Positions 8,637 through 17,244 of a stretch of DNA of 34,837 bases are shown piece by piece. Both the position numbers and the translations under genes were made by a program. Below the pieces are notes generated by a model that was not told the origin of the DNA, searched no databases, and saw only the letters and a program-made list of their open reading frames with translations. The stretch lies in assembly GCA_021805985.1 (NCBI GenBank), contig JAJZDN010000044.1, positions 1 through 34,837 on the forward strand. Direction: 5' to 3'. The DNA comes from Planctomycetota bacterium. Lineage in GTDB: Bacteria; Planctomycetota; Phycisphaerae; WQYP01. Numbering within the stretch: position 1 is the stretch's first letter; each line of letters starts with the position of its first letter.

Positions 8637-9580
8637 ATGAAAGATCACGGAATTCAAAAACGCAGCAGTGAAGGTTTTACGCTTATTGAGCTGTTGGTGA
8701 TAATATCCATTATCGCGGTTCTCATTGCGTTGCTGTTGCCGGCGTTGGCTAGAGCAAAAAGTTTGGCACAGCAGATCGTGTGCGCGTCAAACTGACAGCT
8801 TGGCATTGCCATGCAGGAATACGCCAACGAATATCAGGCGTACCCTCCGACCAACGATAATATGTTGCCCTTCGGTGGATTTCGCGCCAGCAATGCACGC
8901 AATGGTGTGGCCCAATGGGGGGGGGCGCAGCTTTACAACGGATCCTTTGGTGTCGTAGTCAAAAGATAGTGAATGTCCGCCCGGGTATTCTTACGCCAAA
9001 TGCACAAGGTATTGGTATGCTCTTTTCCACGGAGCCGGGATTGAAATTCACCGAAAGAAATCAGTTGGATCCGCCGTCAAAATATTTTGATGCGTCGACT
9101 GGTCTGTGCAATTATTGGGCCTGGTACTCCGAATACTGCTGCTGGGTGGATCGCGGTACGGACATGTCGCCCGGTGCAACAATTCCGGAAGGTTACAGCA
9201 TGGCTTACGACATGCGATCCGTTGAACTCAAAGGGATCAGGAATCCTGACTACGCCAGCTGGAAATTTTATAATAACTACACCACAATCCACATGCCGGC
9301 GGAAAATCCCCAGTCAAATCCCGGCTCGCTTTTAGCGTCGGACGTGGCGATTATGACGAATCCAACCGGGACTGTGGGTGCTTCGGTGCAAGCTTCAAAT
9401 ACGCTGGGGTCATCTTATATACCGGCCTGTAATCATGTGGATACACCCAATAATAACTACCTGCCGGACGGCGAGCATGAACTGTACAATGATGGATCGG
9501 TTTCCTGGGTGCCGATGTCTCATATAAAGGTACGTACCCTTGAGGCCACATTGAGTACGAGTTTCTATTTTGCCTGGTAA
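8637..9580 (+). pseudogene. Prepilin-like protein gene, broken by a stop codon and a frameshift
   Basis: This paralogue of the gene at 6714 starts at ATG 8637 (after CAGGAGAAGTTT), with [14 protein letters not shown] and [19 protein letters not shown]. The next codon is TGA (8793-8795). In the intact paralogues SNLRQLG or SNMRQIG stands here, so loss of three bases turning TTGCGA into TGA explains it. The same frame then continues QLGIAMQEYANEYQ to LYNGSFGVVVKR and hits TAG at 8967. The remainder ([18 protein letters not shown] to NDGSVSWVPM and the end) is in another frame from about 8955 on, stopping at 9580, so there is also a one-base-class frameshift near 8950-8970. A run of nine G (8917-8925) lies just upstream, but the frame is still correct after it. 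Promoter copy C is intact. Confidence 0.82.
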
Positions 9581-9630
9581 TCTGTTAGTAGTTGAATGAT
9601 CGTCTTGCATTAATCCTACAGGAGTCACCG

Positions 9631-11055
9631 ATGAAACCTATCTCTGGTCTTGCAATGCTCATGCTGGTTATCCTTGGCGTTGGCCGTGTCGCGTCTGCGG
9701 CCCATCCATTTTTTCTGAAAAATGGAGATCGCGTCTGTTTTTATGGTTACAGCATTACAGCCCAGCGCTATTACACCACGGATGTGGAAACGTATGTTTT
9801 AACGCACTATCCAGACCTGAAAGTTAACTTTGTGAATTCCGGCATTGGCGGAGACCGCGTTACCGGCGGCTGGGCAGGACCGATTGATCTGCGGCTTAAA
9901 CGGGATGTATTTCCTTTCAAGCCCAATGTCATTGTCTACCTGCTGGGTCAGAACGACGCCGGCTATAAACCTTATGCCAAGCGCGCATTCGATATTTACC
10001 GGCGCGGTTTGGCACATATTTTGCATTCGCTGCGATCCCATCTGCCCAACGTTCGCATTGTGCTTATCAACTCAACACCGTGGGATGATTTTACCCATCC
10101 ACCGGGGTTCATGCTCGATCCAAAGGCCAAGGGCAGCTATAACGACGTGCTGATCCGCTATGGTCAATATAACCGGCAACTGGCGAAACGTGACCATCTG
10201 TTTTGGGTTGATTTCAATGCCCCGCTTGTCGCCGTACTCAAGAAAGCTGCAAAAATAAACCTGGACCTGGCCCGGGCGATTATACCGGGACGAATTCACC
10301 CTTCCGCGGCGGGTCATCTGGTTATGGCGCAAACACTGCTGAAGGCGTGGGGAGCACCCGCGACGGTTACGTCGGTACGCATCAACGCGGCAGACAAACA
10401 TGTTGGAAAATCAGTCAATACCAAAGTAAGCGGCGTTGCTGATACCCAAGGCACACTGTCCTGGCGGCAAATGGATGGTTCTCTGCCGATGCCGGTTATG
10501 TCGCTGCATGACAAATGGCCGCTGTTTGCACCCCAGGGGCTTTGGCCCGCCCGTACTCCGAATTATAAATACACCAACCCCGCCACAGCTCTGGTAGTCA
10601 AGGAGTGTGCATTTTACCACGCCCTGGATCGTGAGACTTTACGGGTGAGGCATCTAAGTGCCCCCAAATACCAATTGCGGATTGACGGGCAGGCCGTAGG
10701 CACGTTCAGCAGTACGGATCTGGCCCACGGTATTAACTTAGCCAGGCTTTCAACTCCGATGATGACGCAGGCCTACCGGGTTCTGGCACTGGCCTGGCAA
10801 CGTACGGAGGTGCGATTTGCGGGTTGGCAGCAGGTGCAACTTCCTATGGCAAATATTTTTCACCGTCCGACATTCTTCCATGCCCCCAAGGGGCCGATCT
10901 TCCCGGTCGACACGCAGTCAAATCCGGCGGCCCGCGTAGCGGTTCAGAAAATTATGCGCGGATTTTCCGCCTTGGAGCGTGTGGTGGACGCGGCGGAGCA
11001 CCAGGCCGCGCAACCTGTTCCGCACCATTACACGTTGGTTCCGGTGGGTGGATGA
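9631..11055 (+). CDS. Secreted SGNH/GDSL-type hydrolase with altered catalytic motifs
   Basis: A 474-aa exported protein; the ATG at 9631 follows CAGGAGTCACCG and a signal peptide (LAMLMLVILGVGRVASA). The N-terminal ~240 residues are an SGNH hydrolase fold. Block I reads FYGYSIT, with Ser41 kept but the usual Asp of GDS replaced by Tyr. The Gly/Asn block is LLGQND (Asn108). Block V reads GRIHPSAAGH, with His223 kept but the Asp of DxxH replaced by Gly220. The C-terminal half is a beta-rich extension common in planctomycete relatives. Family members are carbohydrate esterases, lipases or sialate esterases. With the catalytic Asp missing, activity may be low, may rely on a Ser-His dyad, or may be lost. 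It follows the prepilin pseudogene by 50 bp with no separate promoter seen. Confidence 0.78.
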   Translation: MKPISGLAMLMLVILGVGRVASAAHPFFLKNGDRVCFYGYSITAQRYYTTDVETYVLTHYPDLKVNFVNSGIGGDRVTGGWAGPIDLRLKRDVFPFKPNVIVYLLGQNDAGYKPYAKRAFDIYRRGLAHILHSLRSHLPNVRIVLINSTPWDDFTHPPGFMLDPKAKGSYNDVLIRYGQYNRQLAKRDHLFWVDFNAPLVAVLKKAAKINLDLARAIIPGRIHPSAAGHLVMAQTLLKAWGAPATVTSVRINAADKHVGKSVNTKVSGVADTQGTLSWRQMDGSLPMPVMSLHDKWPLFAPQGLWPARTPNYKYTNPATALVVKECAFYHALDRETLRVRHLSAPKYQLRIDGQAVGTFSSTDLAHGINLARLSTPMMTQAYRVLALAWQRTEVRFAGWQQVQLPMANIFHRPTFFHAPKGPIFPVDTQSNPAARVAVQKIMRGFSALERVVDAAEHQAAQPVPHHYTLVPVGG

Positions 11056-11115
11056 GCGCAATCATCGGTAAAATCCGGTTTCCAAAAGCTGAAAGCTGGG
11101 CAGGCCGGTTATTTT

Positions 11116-11159
11116 GATAAGAAGTGGGACTGCCAATTCCATTGAAATAGTGTCATAGT
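11116..11159 (+). promoter_or_regulatory. Repeat/promoter module copy D (upstream of second PEP-CTERM gene)
   Basis: GATAAGAAGTGGGACTG (11116-11132) corresponds to box 2. CATAGT at 11154-11159 follows after 21 bases, exactly as in copy A. Box 1 is not recognisable here. The sequence between the box and the -10 is identical to copy A, unlike the other copies, so A and D belong to one duplicated unit. Confidence 0.55.
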
Positions 11160-11325
11160 GTCCTTGTTGATAAAGATAAAAGTTGTGTCTGGATTTTCGG
11201 GGCCGGGGCAAAACCCAAAACGCGGGTGCCTGCGGTGAAACAAGAGAGATGATTCACTCAGTTTTAACGTTGTCTCTCTTTGTGTATGTGTCACGTTGTT
11301 GCTGTTTTTTTCAGAAGTAAGAGAC
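11160..11325 (+). promoter_or_regulatory. Conserved 5' leader of PEP-CTERM gene, copy 2
   Basis: This is the second copy of the leader at 1649-1809, with a small GATAAA duplication near 11172 and scattered substitutions. ACAAGAGAGA (about 11238-11247) and TCTCTCTTTGT (about 11273-11283) are nearly complementary. Copy 1 has ACAACG and CGTTGT in the same area. Whether a hairpin is truly conserved needs more homologues. Confidence 0.42.
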
Positions 11326-12069
11326 ATGTTTTCATTCACATCACAATCACGTAGAAGTATCGCAATTCTATCAGCCGCCACAGCGGCGGCGCTGATCATC
11401 GCCGGTTTGGGCGTTTCCAGCGCAAGCGCAACAATAACCACGCTGAATTGGGATGTGGGTCTGACCGGGACCGAGGGAAGCAACGGCAATGGTACATGGG
11501 GCGCTACTACCGCCAATTGGTCTGATGGGACATCGGATGTAGTTTGGAACAGCGCCGATGCGGCGGGATTTACCGCTGTCGGCAGTGGAACGTACAGCGT
11601 TTCCGTAGCAAATGGCATTACAGCGGTTGGCCTGACCGTCGGAAACAGTTTGGCCGCGTCGCCGGCGGCAAGTAACTACACATTTGAAAGCGCCGGGACC
11701 GGGTCCTATACGCTCACCGATTCGGGAGTCCTCGGGATTAAAGGGGGCTCGGTTACCCCGCGGAACCTCACCATCGATAACACCAGTTATAACAACTACA
11801 ATGCCTCCGGTATTTCGGAAGCGTACACCGCCGCACTGAACATCGGAGCCGGCGGCTTGACTGGCATATTCCGATTTAGCAACGGTTTTGACACGGGCAC
11901 GCTCACGGTTGGCACCAATACCTACACGGGGACGTTGAATAACACGGACACGGCTGAAACCCTGACGGTCAGCGCTGTACCTTAGCCTGCTACGTTTGGA
12001 TTCTTTGCCCTGGGTGCCATTGGCCTGGCGCTGGCTGGTCGCAAACGGACGAACCTCCGGGGAGTTTAA
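11326..12069 (+). pseudogene. PEP-CTERM protein with an amber codon at the Glu of VPEP
   Basis: The ATG at 11326 after AGAAGTAAGAGAC opens a signal peptide closely matching that of the gene at 1810 (MFSFTSQSRRSIAIL). The frame encodes a 219-aa Gly/Thr/Asn-rich secreted domain and stops at TAG 11983-11985, directly after SAVP. Read through, the same frame continues PATFGFFALGAIGLALAGRKR to TAA at 12067-12069, a complete PEP-CTERM helix and basic tail. The paralogue at 1810 has SAVPEPATVG, so GAG has become TAG at the Glu of the sorting motif. The product would be secreted without its sorting and anchor signal. It is scored as a pseudogene, although a soluble secreted form could still be made. 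TAG ends a clear gene at 20386-20388, which argues against general recoding. Confidence 0.78.
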
Positions 12070-12153
12070 ATTCGTTTTTCAGACGGAACCGCTCCGGAAT
12101 GGGTATTTTATTGAGAGGCAGGTCATTTTGTCGCCACCGATATCGGCCCGTTC

Positions 12154-12197
12154 TAATAAAAAGTGGGACTTCCGTGAGGGGGACGTTGATGTATAGT
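12154..12197 (+). promoter_or_regulatory. Repeat/promoter module copy E (upstream of prepilin fragment)
   Basis: AATAAAAAGTGGGACTT (box 2, about 12155-12171) is followed after exactly 20 bases by TATAGT (12192-12197). Box 1 is not clear. The following ATAGCAAATTGG is shared with the leader after copy B. Confidence 0.55.
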
Positions 12198-12346
12198 GAT
12201 AAATAGCAAATTGGTATTTTGGCGTTGACTGACGGATGCGGGTGAATGCATCCAAAAATAAAAAATTGAAGTATGAAACGACCGGGGTAGCGCGTTCCGG
12301 TGTTTAGTATTCCCTGGTGCGGGCGATAGCCCGAAAGGAGAATTCT

Positions 12347-12487
12347 ATGAACTGTCATACATTGAATCAGCGGTCGGGCGACGAGGTTTGGAACCGGAAG
12401 GCGGAGCCTCGGAAAAACTGCCGCAGCGCGTCGGGATTTACCCTCATTGAATTGCTGGTGTTGATCCAATGTAAAAGCTCGTCTTGA
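12347..12487 (+). pseudogene. Truncated prepilin-like gene (N-terminal fragment)
   Basis: The ATG at 12347 with a strong ribosome site (GAAAGGAGAATTCT) encodes a 29-residue leader and then GFTLIELLV, the prepilin cleavage/methylation motif. Immediately after this the sequence diverges to LIQCKSSS and TGA at 12485-12487. The hydrophobic helix and the whole C-terminal domain are missing. None of the family landmarks (YWVDRG, NDGSVSW) was found downstream. The break, at about nt 12460, looks like a deletion or rearrangement endpoint. The promoter and leader (copy E) are still present, so a 46-residue peptide could be made, but no function is expected. Confidence 0.72.
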
Positions 12488-12897
12488 CGCAAATGACGGG
12501 TTGTATTTTGCTTGGTGACAACGCCTTTTGCCGGTCTTCCGCGGGTGTGGCGGCATCGGCGCACCGGCGCTTGTTGATGTGTGGACGGGGAGTGAATCCC
12601 TGTCGGTGTGAGCTGCTCTGTGGATTCGCTCGTCCCCTCTTTGGCCGGGACTGCAGTTTCTTGACGCCGGGTCCCTGTCCGCATGCTTAAAAGTGGCACA
12701 CGATCAGATTAAAAGTGGTATTCCCGTTTCCCCTTCGGCGGTATAAACTCTCACCGTGATACGCCTTGGGAAATCCTATGTGATCGCCCGGCGGCGGTAT
12801 ACCGGGTAACGGCTTGATCGGCTTTATGGGCGATGATCCGCGATGGTGTCACTGCGGCGAAGGCTCGGGTTTTATTTCTCTTCATAAGGACGTATGT
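12488..12897. other. Intergenic region before the xylosidase operon
   Basis: No gene is supported in these 410 bases. The part after the prepilin break (12460-12650) matches nothing recognised elsewhere in the window. From 12653 to 12684 it resembles 1553-1582 (TTTCTTGACGCCG, then TGTCCGCATG), leading into promoter-like copy F. A CATAAGGACGT ribosome-site region precedes the start at 12898. Confidence 0.55.
12685..12747 (+). promoter_or_regulatory. Repeat/promoter module copy F (upstream of GH3 xylosidase operon)
   Basis: Box 1 is GCTTAAAAGTGGCAC (12685-12699). Box 2 is GATTAAAAGTGGTATT (12707-12722), 22 bp on. TATAAA at 12742-12747 follows after 19 bases. This copy places a sugar-utilisation operon under the same type of promoter as the surface proteins. 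Confidence 0.55.
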
Positions 12898-15639
12898 ATG
12901 TCAGATCCAGTTACCGGTAATGTCAAAAATTGTGCTGTGAATCGCCGGGTGTTTATACAGGCTGCGGCACTGGCCGGGGCCGTCGGAACCATCGCCGCGC
13001 AGGGCCGCTCCGAAGCTGCCCGGCCGCGGCGCCAGGTCGGCATATCTGATGCCGCCTACCGGCGTGCGCGGCGGCGAGCGGAAAAAATCGTGGCCGGAAT
13101 GACGTTGGCGGAAAAGGTCGAGCAGGTTAATAATCCCGGTGCCCAGGGGCCGTGCAATGGAACCAACGGCATTCCCGCCATCGCCCGACTTGGGTTGCCA
13201 CCCTATAACTATGCGTCCGATGAAGGGTTGCATGGATTGGTCGATCCGTTTGTGGCAACGTCGTTCCCGCAGCCGCTGGCCATGGCCTGTTCATGGAATC
13301 CGGATCTGGCTCTGCGTGTCTATACGGCTGTATCCGATGAAGCCCGAGCCTACCACAAGAAAGAAAAGTGGGGACTAAGTTTCTATTCGCCTCAAACGCT
13401 GAATCTGCACCGAGACCCGCGCTGGGGACGTTGTGAAGAAGCACCGGGAGAAGACCCCTGCCTGGCCGGAACCTGGGCGGTGCAGGTGGTTCGCGGCATG
13501 CAGGGTGATGATCCCAACTATCTGAAGACCACGGCGTGCGCCAAGCATTTTATATGCAACAATACCGATGATGATCGGCAACGTGTGTCCGCATCCGTCG
13601 ACGCGCGGAGCTTCTGGGAGTATTACACGCGCGCCTATCAGGCCTGCGTGCTGGAAGGTGATGTTTTTACGTTCATGGGAGCGTATAACGCGATTAATGG
13701 CATCCCATGTTGTGGCGACCGCTTCCTGCTGACTGATCTGCTGCGGAAGCGGTGGGGATTTCGCGGCTATGTAACATCGGATAATCCCGCAGTGTTTAAC
13801 ATTTATGATCCGCACCACTATGTTGCAACCCGGCCGCAGGCCGCGGCGTTGGGTATTCAGGCCGGTTGTGACCTGATTCGTTTTACAGGACGAAAGGCCG
13901 ACCTGACGGACAGCTTACCCAAAGCGGTAGCTTTGGAACTCCTGAGCGTTTCGGACCTTGATCGGGCCATCACCCGTCTGCTGACGGTGCGTATTCTCCT
14001 GGGAGAAATGGATCCGCCGGAAAGTGTTCCGTACAATCGCATCCACTTTGATGTGGTGGATTCACCGGCCCATCAGGCCCTGGCCCTGGATGCTGCCCGG
14101 CAGTCGATTGTACTATTAAAAAACCAGCGGAACTTTCTGCCGTTGGACAAGTCCAAATTATTAAATGTCGCGGTGATCGGCCCTACTGCCGGATTCCATC
14201 TCGGGGGTTACAGTGGTCGGCCATCGGTGCGTATTTCACCTTACCAGGGCATCGCCGCCGCTCTGGGGGTGACGGTGCATAATCATGATGGACAACTCTG
14301 GCCGGACGAGCTTAAGAGCGTGCAGGCCGGCGTTCAAACACAAACTTCAAGTGAAGGCGGAAAGAACATCTGCCGGATTGATAACGGTTCATGGCTGGAA
14401 TATAAGCCGCAGGATTTTACAGGTAAAAATCGCATTGCGATCCGAATGGCCGGTATGGGTGCCCGGGCGATGGTGCGGGTTCATATTGACAGCCTCGATG
14501 GCCCGCAAATTGCCGCGTTGCATGTGCCGCACACCGGAAATTGGCAAAGATGGAGCACCATATCGGCCCCCATCAGCGGCATCACCGGGAAGCACTCGGT
14601 GTTCTTCAAATTCACCGGTAAAAGTACCGGTCCGGGCAAAGGACTGTGCAATGTGGAGTGGTTCCAACTGCAACCCTTGACCTCCGCAGCGTCAGCACAA
14701 AGCCGCCCGGGTCATCCCACGGTGGTGTACCATCCGGGATGCAGTGTCACCGGCCTCAAGGATGAAATGCTGTTCGCCCAGGCCGTGGCCGCCGCGAAGG
14801 CGGCTGATGTGGTCATCATGGTTTGCGGCGTAGATCAAAGCGAGGACCGTGAAGGGTATGACCGCAAGGATATCCAGCTTCCCGGCGTGCAGCATGACCT
14901 CATTAAGGCGTGCTTTCAGGCCAACGCCAATACCGTCCTGGTGCTCAACAGCAACAATACGGTCGCGGTGAATTGGGAACAGGAAAATCTTCCCGCGATT
15001 GTGGCTGCGATTTTCGGCGGGCAGGCCCAGGGAACCGCCATCGCGGATGTACTTTTCGGTAACTATAACCCCGGCGGCAAGACGTGCTGTACGTGGTATA
15101 AATCAGTGGATCAGTTGCCGCCGTTCCACAACTACGACATCATGAAGGGCCGCACGTACATGTATTTTGAAGGTGAAGCTCTGTATCCGTTTGGCTACGG
15201 ATTAAGCTACACGACGTTCCACTACAGCGATATGAAGATTTCATCCTCCGAGCTTTCACCGGGTAAGAGTGTCAAGGTATCGTGTAAGATCACCAATACC
15301 GGTTCACGCGCTGGTGCGGAAGTAGCGCAATTCTATATTGTCTCGCCAAAGTCGCCGGTCAAGCGTCCGGTTAAACAGTTGGTGGGATTCATGCGCATAG
15401 AGCTTAAACCCGGCGAAACGCGCGCCATGACATTTGAATTGCCGTACAATGCGCAGGCGGTGTGGTACTGGCACGAAAGCGACCGAAAATTTGTCCTGCA
15501 ACCGGGAGTAGTGAAGGTGTTGATCGGCAGTTCCTCGGCGGACATTCATTTGCACGGCGAGGTTGCATTGCAACGCTGCAATTCTTCATCGCTGGGCGGC
15601 CCGGAAACACTGCGCACAACGGCGTGTTCTGTGTCGTAA
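12898..15639 (+). CDS. Tat-exported GH3 enzyme, beta-xylosidase type, with CBM6-like insert
   Basis: A 913-aa exo-glycosidase. I chose the ATG at 12898 because it begins a Tat signal (NRRVFIQAAALAGAVG, Arg16-Arg17) and follows AAGGACGT. The GH3 barrel shows YNYASDEGLHG, the pattern of the xylosidase branch (YNxWxEALHG). It also shows KHF at 216-218 and the nucleophile Asp295 in TSDNPAV. A CBM6-like domain of about 110 residues (about 485-592, including DNGSWLEY and the closing VEWFQL) is inserted in the C-terminal alpha/beta domain. The C-domain resumes and ends in a fibronectin-like module (about 800-895). The expected reaction is release of xylose, or a related pentose, from the non-reducing end of oligosaccharides. 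The next gene, a sugar symporter, starts 57 bp downstream, and a XylR-type regulator follows, supporting a xylo-oligosaccharide operon. Substrate assignment is inference. Confidence 0.87.
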   Translation: MSDPVTGNVKNCAVNRRVFIQAAALAGAVGTIAAQGRSEAARPRRQVGISDAAYRRARRRAEKIVAGMTLAEKVEQVNNPGAQGPCNGTNGIPAIARLGLPPYNYASDEGLHGLVDPFVATSFPQPLAMACSWNPDLALRVYTAVSDEARAYHKKEKWGLSFYSPQTLNLHRDPRWGRCEEAPGEDPCLAGTWAVQVVRGMQGDDPNYLKTTACAKHFICNNTDDDRQRVSASVDARSFWEYYTRAYQACVLEGDVFTFMGAYNAINGIPCCGDRFLLTDLLRKRWGFRGYVTSDNPAVFNIYDPHHYVATRPQAAALGIQAGCDLIRFTGRKADLTDSLPKAVALELLSVSDLDRAITRLLTVRILLGEMDPPESVPYNRIHFDVVDSPAHQALALDAARQSIVLLKNQRNFLPLDKSKLLNVAVIGPTAGFHLGGYSGRPSVRISPYQGIAAALGVTVHNHDGQLWPDELKSVQAGVQTQTSSEGGKNICRIDNGSWLEYKPQDFTGKNRIAIRMAGMGARAMVRVHIDSLDGPQIAALHVPHTGNWQRWSTISAPISGITGKHSVFFKFTGKSTGPGKGLCNVEWFQLQPLTSAASAQSRPGHPTVVYHPGCSVTGLKDEMLFAQAVAAAKAADVVIMVCGVDQSEDREGYDRKDIQLPGVQHDLIKACFQANANTVLVLNSNNTVAVNWEQENLPAIVAAIFGGQAQGTAIADVLFGNYNPGGKTCCTWYKSVDQLPPFHNYDIMKGRTYMYFEGEALYPFGYGLSYTTFHYSDMKISSSELSPGKSVKVSCKITNTGSRAGAEVAQFYIVSPKSPVKRPVKQLVGFMRIELKPGETRAMTFELPYNAQAVWYWHESDRKFVLQPGVVKVLIGSSSADIHLHGEVALQRCNSSSLGGPETLRTTACSVS

Positions 15640-15696
15640 AGGGAATACTGCCGTCGGACGCCTCACGGGAGATATTCGTTCAAGAGAAGTATTTGT

Positions 15697-17220
15697 ATGT
15701 CCATTACTTCAGAAGACCCGGATACGTTATCTTGGGACACACATGTCCCGGGACTCGGCGCTATCATTTTTGCAGTGTGCGCCGCCGCTCTGGCGGGTCT
15801 GTTGTTTGGCTATGACACCGGCGTGGCTTCGGGAATACAGGGATACCTGCAATCTTATTTTCATTTAAGTGATACGCAACTGGGTTTTGCAATTGCCAGT
15901 CTGGAACTCGGCTGCGTGCCGGGAGCGCTGTTCTCCGGGAGTCTGGCCGACCGTTTTGGCCGTAAAAAAATGCTGATTGTCTGTGCGGTGCTATTCGCGG
16001 TTTCGGGCGTGCTTTCGGCGATACCGCGATCCTTCACCGAACTAATTCTGGCCCGAATCATCGGCGGCCTGGCCATCGGCGCTTCTTCGATGATAGCCCC
16101 GGTTTATATTGCGGAAATAGCCCCCGAACGCCATCGCGGCCGGCTGGGATCGTTATTTCAGCTCGGTATTGTCATCGGAATTGCCGGGGTTTATTGGGTC
16201 AATTACTGGATCGTCAGCGCGGGCCGTCAGGCCCGAATCGGACCGGCAATCGGTATGACCTGGAACCAGACCACGGGTTGGCGCTGGATGCTGGGGTCGG
16301 AAACTTTGCCGGCCATTATTTTTCTGCTGATGATATTGGCCGCACCGGAAAGCCCGCGCTGGCTGGTGATTAATAATCGTGAGGAAGACGGCCGGGACAT
16401 TTTAAGACGCTTCATCGGTGCAGACGGGGCGGATCGCGAGATCCAATCGGTCAAAGAAACGGCATCGCATGAGGAAGGCAGGTTTTCGGAACTCTTTACT
16501 GCCCGCTACCGCCTGCCCTTGATTATCGGATTATTTCTGGCCATTTTCCAGCAGTTCAGCGGCATTAACTCAATCATTTATTATGCCCCGCGGGTGTTCG
16601 AGGCGGCAGGGGTAACGGCGGGTCATGCCTTCGGTTTTACCGCGATCATGGGAACCGCAAAATTGCCGGCGATTTTTATTGCTTTTTCACTGGTAGATAA
16701 GGCGGGAAGAAAAATACTCCTGGCCATTGGAACGGCGATTCAGGTGCTGGCGCTGATATCCGTGGCGGCAATATTTCACGTGGCTGATCGTGTCGTGACG
16801 CCCACATTGGTGCAGGGAAAACTTATGCCTGTCAGCACCATCCACTTCAGTCACAGTCAAGTGTGGATTCTCCTTGGTTGTATCGTAATATTTTGTGTTG
16901 CCTTTACCATGGCGATGGGGCCGCTGGTGTGGATTATCATCTCGGAAATATTCCCGGCACGCATTCGGGGCCGAGCGGCATCGGTGTGTGTTGTGGCCCT
17001 GTGGCTGGCAACATTTGTCGTGGCGCAGAGCTTCCCGATGCTGAAGTCCGATGTGGGTATGTCAGCGACCTATCTTATCTATGCCGGCTGTTCACTGATA
17101 ACTTTTCTTTTTGTGGTTCTGGTGCTGCCCGAAACCAAAGGCCGGACGCTTGAACAGATAGAATCGTATTGGCGCACCCGGCGCGAAAAGCAGCCGTTCC
17201 GGAGTTCCGGTAATACATAA
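15697..17220 (+). CDS. MFS sugar:proton symporter (sugar porter family)
   Basis: An inner-membrane transporter of 507 aa, the usual length for XylE/GalP-type sugar porters, with twelve predicted helices. Signature motifs are all present: GYDTG (38-42) in helix 1, DRFGRKK in the loop after helix 2, PVYIAEIAPERHRGRLG, PESPRWL, QQFSGINSIIYYAP in helix 7, DKAGRKI, and PETKGRTLEQIE at the end. QQFSGIN is the sugar-contact motif of the family. It follows the GH3 xylosidase gene in the same direction and precedes the XylR-type regulator by 24 bp. The natural inference is uptake of xylose, or another aldose, freed by the GH3 enzyme. The start at 15697 has only a modest ribosome site (AGAGAAG), but begins right before the first helix. 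Confidence 0.88.
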   Translation: MSITSEDPDTLSWDTHVPGLGAIIFAVCAAALAGLLFGYDTGVASGIQGYLQSYFHLSDTQLGFAIASLELGCVPGALFSGSLADRFGRKKMLIVCAVLFAVSGVLSAIPRSFTELILARIIGGLAIGASSMIAPVYIAEIAPERHRGRLGSLFQLGIVIGIAGVYWVNYWIVSAGRQARIGPAIGMTWNQTTGWRWMLGSETLPAIIFLLMILAAPESPRWLVINNREEDGRDILRRFIGADGADREIQSVKETASHEEGRFSELFTARYRLPLIIGLFLAIFQQFSGINSIIYYAPRVFEAAGVTAGHAFGFTAIMGTAKLPAIFIAFSLVDKAGRKILLAIGTAIQVLALISVAAIFHVADRVVTPTLVQGKLMPVSTIHFSHSQVWILLGCIVIFCVAFTMAMGPLVWIIISEIFPARIRGRAASVCVVALWLATFVVAQSFPMLKSDVGMSATYLIYAGCSLITFLFVVLVLPETKGRTLEQIESYWRTRREKQPFRSSGNT

Positions 17221-17244
17221 AACGTGGGGTAAAAGGCGTGAGTC

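Noticed and set aside
8917-8925. G9 run as a phase-variation switch of the prepilin gene
   Set aside because: The frame is correct on both sides of the run; the actual frame change is 25-45 bases later and a TGA lies upstream, so slippage at the run would not restore the gene.
11983-12069. General recoding of TAG as a sense codon
   Set aside because: TAG is the clear, sole stop of the SuyB-like gene at 20386-20388, followed by a gap and a new start. The interrupted genes are better explained by nonsense mutations.
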